Shown piece after piece: positions 57,957 to 64,000 of a DNA stretch of 64,000 nt (within the stretch, counting starts at the first letter, position 1; each line of letters starts with the position of its first letter). A model generated the notes under the pieces. It saw only the letters and a list, made by a program, of their open reading frames with translations. It was not told where the DNA came from and made no database searches. Source of the stretch: Rhodopseudomonas palustris JSC-3b. GTDB lineage: Bacteria; Pseudomonadota; Alphaproteobacteria; Rhizobiales; Xanthobacteraceae. Location: positions 3,797,510 to 3,861,509 of the forward strand of contig KI632513.1 of NCBI GenBank assembly GCA_000504425.1, written 5' to 3'. The position numbers and the translations under genes were made by a program.

Positions 57957-59534
57957 ATGCCGTTTGAAAATCTACGCCGTCAGCTCGACGATGAGCATGC
58001 CGACCTGGTCGAAGATAGCCGACCGCTTCCCGAAGAAGTCGAAGCTCCGCCAATCTATCCGAGCGATCCCAGCTATTCCATCACCGTCTATTTTGACGAA
58101 TCACGTTTCCCAAATGAACATGCGATCCAGGATCTTTTCGATCGAATGCAGGCCCGATACGCGCCCCGAAACATTGGATTGGAGAAGCTCGATCCAAAGA
58201 CTCTAGAATACCGCAGTTTGTCGCCATTTCCGGAAATGGAAAAGCGATTCCTTGAACGTGGCTTCGTTGCAGATGTCGAGGGTCGTGTATTCAGCGTCGG
58301 ATATGTCGCGGGTACGCGCTTTGCAAAGCGCAACATCGCGGCGATGAATGCCAATGCTATGGCGATGGCGACGCTGCTGGAGGGCAACTTCCATGGGCGG
58401 CTGGTGCAAGTTGTTGGCGACGAAACGCGTTCGCAGGCAGTCCATCGCGTTATGGCGCCAGTCGTTGGAAGGGACACTGTTTATCGATCCCAGGAGCTGC
58501 CAATTCCATCCATGATCTACCCTCTTGCAGATCACCAAGGGCTACTCCTTGGGTGCACCGATTTCACTGCAGCGCGCCGCTTGCACTGGGCGTTCGAGAC
58601 AACGCCGGCACTCGCGATCGATGAAGGAGGGCGTCAACATCCGCGCGACAGCCTATTCGAACGTAAGATGCAATCCGTCCGGAAGCAGCTCCTATTCGAG
58701 ACCCAGCATTCCGTGGAACTGCTACGGCAAGATCGTTTGGATAGGGCGCTCCCACGTTGCAACGTGACGCAGGACATGATCATCACCTGGTACAGCCAGG
58801 TGATTGCTGCAATACGTAAGGTCTGCTGGCTCGTATCAGCGGAGCAGGAGGCGAGCGTTGTCGCGCAGTCTCTCTATAACGAAAGGGCGGCCCATGGTGA
58901 GGTGATAGGTGCCCCCCGTCTCCCAGAAAATGCGAGAGCATGGGATGTTTTCATCGCTGATCAGGTCGATCGGCGGAACGAGGAGATCGCCGATCTTGCA
59001 GAAGATTGGGGACCAATTCGTGGCCCGATTGATATGACTTACGAGATTAGTTGGGACAACGAGATATTGGCGGCATTGATGGGGGCCACCTATCGCTCAG
59101 ACACAGACCCATCTGAGAGCCCTTTTCAAAATCGTGACATTTTTGTTCGGTGCCTAGCCTATTGGATCGGGTCACTCAAGCGCAAGCGGAGGGCGACCAT
59201 CGATGGGTGGACCGCTGAAGGAATTCTCGAATTCTGCCGGCGAGATCGCCACCCAGAGACGCTGCTACTGAGCCAATTTCCGAAAGCAACGTGGTTGAGA
59301 TTGAAAGAGATTGCCGAGTTGGTTGCGCATGCAGCTGGCAGTGAAATTGAAGTCAGTTACACCTGGACCAGAGATCTCGACGCTCCTTACAAGTACGAAG
59401 AGCGGGACGATTCGATCTCGCTTGAGGGGCCGCTGCTCTGCTTCCCTGTTCTGGCAGCCGCTGAATGGCGAGAGAAAGCACGAACGATCGATGCGTTGCG
59501 CGGCTTCTGCCTAAAGCGTGCACGACAACGATGA
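57957..59534 (+). CDS. Unknown 525-residue island protein
   Basis: A soluble protein of unknown family, with no transmembrane segment, P-loop or cysteine cluster. Features are an acidic N-terminus (1-45), an apparent alpha/beta part from about 45 to 190 (SITVYFDESRFPN, GRVFSVGYVAG, HGRLVQVVGDETRS), a region with VTQDMIITWYSQVIAAIRKVCWL (about 265-290), and the C-terminal SLKRKRRATIDGWTAEGILEF. No HUH or other relaxase motif is apparent. GGAGG lies seven bases before the ATG. Its stop lies 54 bases before the converging coupling-protein gene. Context suggests mobilisation, but this cannot be shown. Confidence 0.6.
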   Translation: MPFENLRRQLDDEHADLVEDSRPLPEEVEAPPIYPSDPSYSITVYFDESRFPNEHAIQDLFDRMQARYAPRNIGLEKLDPKTLEYRSLSPFPEMEKRFLERGFVADVEGRVFSVGYVAGTRFAKRNIAAMNANAMAMATLLEGNFHGRLVQVVGDETRSQAVHRVMAPVVGRDTVYRSQELPIPSMIYPLADHQGLLLGCTDFTAARRLHWAFETTPALAIDEGGRQHPRDSLFERKMQSVRKQLLFETQHSVELLRQDRLDRALPRCNVTQDMIITWYSQVIAAIRKVCWLVSAEQEASVVAQSLYNERAAHGEVIGAPRLPENARAWDVFIADQVDRRNEEIADLAEDWGPIRGPIDMTYEISWDNEILAALMGATYRSDTDPSESPFQNRDIFVRCLAYWIGSLKRKRRATIDGWTAEGILEFCRRDRHPETLLLSQFPKATWLRLKEIAELVAHAAGSEIEVSYTWTRDLDAPYKYEERDDSISLEGPLLCFPVLAAAEWREKARTIDALRGFCLKRARQR

Positions 59535-59588
59535 AATCGTTGGCCGCCGACCAGTTGGTCGGCGGCCGTCCATCTACGTTGCGGCAGA

Positions 59589-61295
59589 TCATGGGGTTGG
59601 CGGCGTCAGGAATCGCGTCCATGCGGCTGGCACAAATCCATCACATTTGACCGCCCATTTCGTCGCCGGCCAGTCTAGCCTATGCGCTGCGCCGGCGTAG
59701 TGCACGATCGCGCGGATGTACTCATCCGGGGTGTTTGCCTTGAATAACCCGACGTCTCGCGACAACTGCGTCGCACTGACGATCGCCTTGGTTTCCTCCT
59801 TGGTCACGTAGCGACGCTTGTCGCCATACGCCGGACTCCTGTTGATTGCCTGCCATCGAATCTGACGAGATCGCATGGTCTTTTCAGCTTGTTCCGCACC
59901 TTGACCGGCTGTGAGGCGTCCGTAGATTTTGATCTGAAACAGATCTGACATCAATTCCGCCTCATCTTTGTACAGGAGACGGAGCTGCTCGCCTGATTGA
60001 ACGGCTGCGACACAACTGAGATTCATCTCTCGGGCCACTGAAAGTGCCCTTCCGAAACCCTCGATGCGACCTAACGAATAGAATTCATCGAGAATGAGGG
60101 TGGTCCGCAAAGTCGTATCGATCTTCGTCGAAGGGGCCGAGACCGCCTTGCAGATCCGCCGCAAAATGCCGCCGCAGATCGACGTGGACATTGCCTCGAA
60201 GTCTGGCGAGGTTTGCACGATGACGATCTTGGACCCTTTGTAATCTGTCGAAAGCCATTTCTTGACCGAGAAATGTTTCTCGGGCGGGAGAGCGCTCCAT
60301 GCCATTGCCATCGGCCGCAATGTGGTGAGGGCGGCGGTCAACAACGTCGACATGATCCCACGCACTGTAGGCCCGATGTCGCCGTCTGCGCTGCCCTCCA
60401 GCAGCGGACTAGCGCTGAGATCGAGCTGAGAAATCTTGGCATAAAGATCCTCGGGACTGCTCAGGACCACAGACAACAGCTCCCGCGGTCCCCACTTCCC
60501 ACCTTTCTCTCCCGCCAGGGCAATTATGGCGTCCGTGAGAACAAGCCGGGCGGTATCCGACCAAAACGGCGGTTCCGACGATTGGATAGTGTCCCGGGAG
60601 AATTCTGCGGCGGCTGCGGGACCATCGATATCGGCGCCGATATCCCAGGCCCAGCCATCCCGGTGGGCCGGCGAAATCAGGATTACGTCATCCGCATCGA
60701 ACGAACGAGCGACATCCCCCTTGCTGCAGTGAAGGACCGTTCGATCGCCTCGTTGAATAACCTGGCCCGCAATTGCGCGAACGATATTGGACTTGCCGTG
60801 ACCGGAAGCCGCGGCAATGAGCACGTTGCGGGTCTCAAGAGCATACGGAAGGTTGACGTGCGGCGCCAACCAATATCCATTGTTAGCCTTTGCTCCGGCC
60901 TCGGCGAGGAAGCTCGATCCCAGCTTAGCACGCGCATCTTCGTCGTAGTAAACTCGAGGGTCAGCGGGGTCCGGAGTTTCGAACGGTTCCGTCCACGGCG
61001 TTTCCTGCCAGGTTTCGTAGGCTGCATAGACCGCCGACACTGAGGCGATGCACAGACCGAAGACGAGGTCATGCCAGTGCCTCAAGGTGAACTGCAAGGC
61101 CTTAGCAGTATCCATCGTCCGCAGGTGCGCCGATGCGTGCGCCCAGTCGACGTTCCCGTTCAATAGGGTTAGCACGATCATCGCAGCGACACATGGCAGT
61201 ATCGTCAAACCGAAGATCGCCACGCCCGAGGCTATTGCGGTTCCTGGATAGCGGCGGGGGACGAGGCCGGTGTGAAGTTTGGAAATTCCGAACAT
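59589..61295 (-). CDS. TraD/VirD4-like type IV coupling ATPase
   Basis: A 568-residue membrane-anchored DNA-pumping ATPase. Two N-terminal transmembrane segments (about 20-45 and 77-92) precede the motor domain. Walker A is ASGHGKS (163-169), Walker B LILDEF (400-405), and VAAVQSGEQLRLLY with the following stretch supports the TraG/TraD class. Coupling proteins bring the relaxosome to the transfer channel. CAGGAGG precedes the ATG. It follows the two small genes at 61344 and 61892 on the same strand. No channel genes are in the window. Confidence 0.85.
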   Translation of the reverse strand: MFGISKLHTGLVPRRYPGTAIASGVAIFGLTILPCVAAMIVLTLLNGNVDWAHASAHLRTMDTAKALQFTLRHWHDLVFGLCIASVSAVYAAYETWQETPWTEPFETPDPADPRVYYDEDARAKLGSSFLAEAGAKANNGYWLAPHVNLPYALETRNVLIAAASGHGKSNIVRAIAGQVIQRGDRTVLHCSKGDVARSFDADDVILISPAHRDGWAWDIGADIDGPAAAAEFSRDTIQSSEPPFWSDTARLVLTDAIIALAGEKGGKWGPRELLSVVLSSPEDLYAKISQLDLSASPLLEGSADGDIGPTVRGIMSTLLTAALTTLRPMAMAWSALPPEKHFSVKKWLSTDYKGSKIVIVQTSPDFEAMSTSICGGILRRICKAVSAPSTKIDTTLRTTLILDEFYSLGRIEGFGRALSVAREMNLSCVAAVQSGEQLRLLYKDEAELMSDLFQIKIYGRLTAGQGAEQAEKTMRSRQIRWQAINRSPAYGDKRRYVTKEETKAIVSATQLSRDVGLFKANTPDEYIRAIVHYAGAAHRLDWPATKWAVKCDGFVPAAWTRFLTPPTP

Positions 61296-61343
61296 AACGT
61301 TTACCTCCTGATGGGGTGGAGCTTTGGGAGCGGAGGCGGTCGG

Positions 61344-61892
61344 TTACAGACACGCTCGCAAAAAAGCCGAAGCGGCGACCAGGACAGCTGCGAGCAGAAC
61401 GCTTCTCATGGCGATCCAAGGTCCGGAGCGGCGCCTATACTGCTTGTCGATCCAGTCGCTCGTTGTCTTGACGGCGTTGCTGTCTCGCTTCCTATTGGGC
61501 GTTGATTTCAATGGAGCCTGCTTGGCTGCCGCCGCTTGCATTGTCGGCGGGACCCTATTGCGGGAGGTTGGCTTGGGCGTGGGCTTGGCCTTGACGGCTG
61601 CGCTTGCTCCGATGCGAGTCTTAGGCGGGACCGTCGTATTCGACTCAGCAGCTCGCCCAACCTGTTCCAGAACCTTCGTCTTGAGCAGATTGAAAAAGAA
61701 GCGCGTACCGTCGTCGCCGAGTTCGCGTAGTTGCTTCGGGTCAGGTACAACTTGCGTCGAAATCGTGTTCTGTACGAGCGCGTTAGCGCGCCGGATGATT
61801 TCCGCATTGCCTTCTGCAATGATCTGCTTGAACGTCGGGATGACGAGAGCCGGCCTGCCGGCCGGCTCCTTCTTGTTGGAGGTGTTCGGCAT
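61344..61892 (-). CDS. Tail-anchored basic protein of unknown function
   Basis: A 182-residue protein. Residues 1-85 look folded (IPTFKQIIAEGNAEIIRRANALV, then FFFNLLKTKVLEQV), residues 86-150 form a Lys/Pro/Ala-rich linker and the last 20 residues are a single hydrophobic segment (RSVLLAAVLVAASAFL), a tail anchor. It shares one base with the stop of the TraL-like gene upstream (TAATG junction) and precedes the coupling-protein gene by 48 bases. Order and coupling suggest a partner of the coupling ATPase. No family recognised. Confidence 0.65.
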   Translation of the reverse strand: MPNTSNKKEPAGRPALVIPTFKQIIAEGNAEIIRRANALVQNTISTQVVPDPKQLRELGDDGTRFFFNLLKTKVLEQVGRAAESNTTVPPKTRIGASAAVKAKPTPKPTSRNRVPPTMQAAAAKQAPLKSTPNRKRDSNAVKTTSDWIDKQYRRRSGPWIAMRSVLLAAVLVAASAFLRACL

Positions 61893-62713
61893 TACGCACC
61901 ACCCTTCGGCAGCGAGATCACCTGAGCGAGCGCATGATGCATCGCGCGGAAGTAGAGCGTCACCGCGCGGCGGGAGAGCTTCACGTCTCCGACGGACTTG
62001 TTCAGCCGTTTGGCGGCTTCCTCCGGCTTCATGGCCAGGACCTTCAAGATCCTCATGCCGTTGTTCTCGTAAGGCTCCCAGAATTCCGGGAGGATCCCGG
62101 GCATAACGATTCGCGTGACACGGCCGAGCAGCGGCAACAGCTCCTTGGCGTATTTCTGGCCTGCCACGCTGTTCGGCTTGAGGACGTCGAGCGGCTTACG
62201 CTCCAGGAGGTTTTCCACGAGCACCAGGTGGGCGGTTGGCACCGCCGTCTGAAAGCGCTTGATCGTCTCAGCGGCCGAGCTGATGGCGTCGGGTTCGGCC
62301 TGCACCAGCACCAACACCAGCATCGGCAAATTCCATGCGACCAGATCTTCCTCGATCTCGACGTCGGTCAGAAAATTCGCGACGTTTTCGACCTCGTCGG
62401 CGCCGATGTCGAGCAAGACCGACTTGTTGGTGTCAGCGACCGCCCTGCAGGCTTCGTAGTAGGGCGTGAACGAGGTGCGCACCAGCGACGGGTCCGCCAT
62501 GACGAGATCGGGATCCGGCCGCAGGTCCACAACCTTCGAGCCGATCAAAGAGCCAAGACGCGTCTTGTCGTCCGCCTGGAACACGGTATAGGGATAACCG
62601 TTCAGCGCAAACAAATCGGCGACCGTCATCATCAAGTGCGTCTTTCCGGTACCTCCCTTCTTGGAAGCGGTGAGGACGGTGACGGGCGGGGTGAAGGGCG
62701 GGCGATTTGCCAT
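61892..62713 (-). CDS. TraL/ParA-like P-loop ATPase
   Basis: A 273-residue deviant-Walker ATPase: SKKGGTGKT at 17-25 with the ParA/MinD-type signature lysine, FQADDKTRLG, and LLDIGADEVEN (about 101-110) as the second acidic motif. The layout without partner ParB and next to a coupling protein resembles conjugative TraL/StbC-type ATPases rather than chromosome partition. ATG 62713 is chosen because AGGAG lies eight bases upstream; the open frame to 62887 has no support. First gene of the three-gene minus-strand set ending with the coupling ATPase. Confidence 0.8.
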   Translation of the reverse strand: MANRPPFTPPVTVLTASKKGGTGKTHLMMTVADLFALNGYPYTVFQADDKTRLGSLIGSKVVDLRPDPDLVMADPSLVRTSFTPYYEACRAVADTNKSVLLDIGADEVENVANFLTDVEIEEDLVAWNLPMLVLVLVQAEPDAISSAAETIKRFQTAVPTAHLVLVENLLERKPLDVLKPNSVAGQKYAKELLPLLGRVTRIVMPGILPEFWEPYENNGMRILKVLAMKPEEAAKRLNKSVGDVKLSRRAVTLYFRAMHHALAQVISLPKGGA

Positions 62714-62976
62714 TGGAGCAACTCCTAGTGATGTGCTGGCGACTATCGCCAACATCACGGAGACCGTCTCACAAATTGCACGTCCATTTTTGGGATCCAA
62801 ACCCCGGCTCGTAGCTGCGAGTTCTATTGTATAGCAACGAGTAGCGACGAGGGTGATAGGCGTCTTGAATATGTCGCTCGTAGTCACTAATCGATACGCA
62901 AATAGTCAATGTGCTGACAGCCCGAACGACGCGTGGAGATGGACGAGGCATACATCCGTGGAGCTTGCAACGAAAA
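62714..62976. other. Intergenic stretch upstream of the TraL-like gene
   Basis: Moderately AT-rich. A minus-strand TTGACT near 62900-62910 could be a -35, but no good -10 follows at 16-18 bases. No gene is seen. Promoter of the three-gene set should lie here. Confidence 0.35.
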
Positions 62977-63000
62977 GGCCGGCGGCTAGCGCCGCCGGCC
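62977..63000 (-). terminator. Rho-independent terminator
   Basis: Perfect 10-bp stem GGCCGGCGGC / GCCGCCGGCC with a 4-base loop TAGC. On the minus strand it is followed by TTTTCG. It lies 34 bases past the stop of the small minus-strand gene at 63035-63295 and so ends that transcript, separating it from the TraL-like set. Confidence 0.85.
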
Positions 63001-63034
63001 TCACATGTTCATCTTACCTTTGCGAGCAAGTATT

Positions 63035-63295
63035 TTAGAAGTGGCCGGCTTCAAGTCTTTCCACGATGAGCCGGACCTTGAGGAGCATTTCCCTGCGCTG
63101 CGCATTGGTCATCCGGATGATGGTCTCGTAGTAGAGAGGGCGACCAGCGAGCTCGCCCAGCTTGTTCTGGACCTTTTCGAAAACCACCCAATCTCCGCCT
63201 TGGCTGCTGAAGTGCTTGTGGATCAGAGTCTCTGCTTGATGGCTCAGCGCAAGCAATTCATAGTAGACTGGCTCGTCGAGAGTTTCGTCACACAT
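63035..63295 (-). CDS. Small island protein of unknown function
   Basis: An 86-residue, mostly helical protein (YYELLALSHQAETLIHKHF; VQNKLGELAGRPLYYETIIRM; LLKVRLIVERLEAGHF). No motif or family is recognised. Codon use looks coding and the gene has its own strong terminator. The ribosome site before ATG 63295 is weak. It could be a regulator or an accessory factor of the mobile element. Confidence 0.55.
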   Translation of the reverse strand: MCDETLDEPVYYELLALSHQAETLIHKHFSSQGGDWVVFEKVQNKLGELAGRPLYYETIIRMTNAQRREMLLKVRLIVERLEAGHF

Positions 63296-63435
63296 CGTTG
63301 TAGTCCTCCGTCATGCGGAAATGCCCGCTAGGTCTTTGGCGACTGCCATTGACGCATCGGTCATAGCGTGCGGAGAAGATCCCTTTCTGGGATCCAAATC
63401 AGTTTGGTTGCGACGGATCATCCGCTCGCGCGACA

Positions 63436-63831
63436 ATGCTTAGAAACGGCGGCTGTTGTTCTTGTCAAAAGAGTACGCGTCAACGATCACGAGAGAGATG
63501 CTCGACGTTCTATCGGTTCCCTCATGTGCAACCATGCGTCTCAAACGATCGTCCCCTACTGGAACATCTCGAAACTGCAGCGGCCTCAAAGCGTTTTGCT
63601 CTTCTTGCGAATACCGTGACGACCTTTGAGTGGTGCGGCGATGAGTGGTCCGACGAGAGGAGCCGTTCAGGAGATCTGCGATTGTATCAATTATTTCTAG
63701 AATTCAGCATAGTCCGCCCGGAGCTTCATCGAGCCGCGCTCGGCGGTGCCAATCGCGCAAAGAGATCGATTAAGGATGCCAGCCGCTATCTGGGTCGCTC
63801 CCTCGCGGATCGACGCCAGGCGGATGACTAA
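63436..63831 (+). CDS. Doubtful ORF near the window end
   Basis: A 131-codon frame whose second half (from about residue 45, LETAAASKRFALLANTVTTF and later LYQLFLEFSIVRPELHRAAL) looks more like protein than its Cys/Arg-rich first half. There is no good ribosome site and no family. A shorter protein starting inside is possible. The rest of 63296-64000 shows no other gene. Confidence 0.25.
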   Translation: MLRNGGCCSCQKSTRQRSRERCSTFYRFPHVQPCVSNDRPLLEHLETAAASKRFALLANTVTTFEWCGDEWSDERSRSGDLRLYQLFLEFSIVRPELHRAALGGANRAKRSIKDASRYLGRSLADRRQADD

Positions 63832-64000
63832 GCGCGCCAGAATTGTTACAGCAGCCGGTTCGACTATAGCGAGCGCGTCAGATGTCGGGTCTTGCTGCTA
63901 TCAAGGTCGATGTTGGCCTGCCGCTTAGGCTGCATCAGCCCTAGCGTCGACGCTTTCAAGTTGGCTCGGGAAATGCGGTCTGCTAGAAAGGCAAGCCTTG

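Noticed and set aside
61892-62713. Plasmid or chromosome partition ParA
   Set aside because: No ParB or parS-like repeats; it is joined to a coupling-ATPase gene, which fits a TraL-type role better.

Overview
The window is GC-rich alphaproteobacterial chromosome, most likely from the Bradyrhizobium/Rhodopseudomonas group (Nitrobacteraceae). This is an inference from gene content, from typical small proteins of that group, and from a nested-palindrome intergenic repeat (four full copies, one half copy) of the kind common in those genomes. No 16S gene or other decisive marker is present.

Bases 1-42,060 are core chromosome. They open inside kdpD, followed by kdpE (potassium sensing). A tight three-gene sulfur operon follows: a family 2A encapsulin shell protein, a cysteine desulfurase with a long disordered N-terminal cargo region, and an EpsC/CysE-type serine O-acetyltransferase. 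Next come tRNA-Arg(CCG), two small proteins, a GH50-like glycoside hydrolase, glucokinase, xseA, an SRPBCC protein, purD and an acyl-CoA synthetase-like protein whose AMP-forming signatures are altered. A four-gene membrane-associated operon (DUF3618/ElaB-YqjD/holin-like) follows, then a small gene broken by a 23-bp tandem duplication, and brkB. Ordinary metabolism continues with an SDR and pdxH, a surface-antigen lipoprotein, a CbpA-like co-chaperone, fabI, a histidine phosphatase, aroC, clpS, a DUF1194 protein, an RNA methyltransferase, a MATE transporter, tlyA, a nucleoside deoxyribosyltransferase, dxs, xseB, a histone-deacetylase-fold protein, a 5'-nucleotidase, a class II cytochrome-like protein, an enoyl-CoA hydratase and an acyl-CoA dehydrogenase.

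At 42,062 a tRNA-Gln(TTG) marks the left edge of a genomic island that runs to the window end. A tyrosine recombinase lies 97 bp after the tRNA. Converging on it is a run of six minus-strand defence genes. In transcription order these are a PLD-like/SNF2 helicase, a DUF4391 protein, a type III Mod methyltransferase, a type III Res subunit, a SIR2 protein and a HerA ATPase. The first four are spaced 10 bp or less or overlap, SIR2-HerA overlap by 4 bp, and 81 bp separates the two modules. I read this as a restriction-modification-like module coupled to, or parked beside, a SIR2-HerA NAD-depleting module.

From about 57.2 kb the island carries a second block that looks mobilisation-related: nested inverted repeats, two co-oriented genes of unknown family, and on the other strand a TraD/VirD4-like coupling ATPase, a tail-anchored protein and a TraL/ParA-like ATPase. 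No relaxase, T4SS channel gene or second attachment site is seen, so the island continues beyond 64,000 or is only mobilisable.

The observations I rate highest are the six-gene defence run (44238-56660), the encapsulin operon (3549-7451) with a repeated short motif in its cargo domain, the composition mosaic inside mod, and the 23-bp duplication that breaks a small gene at 20066-20250.
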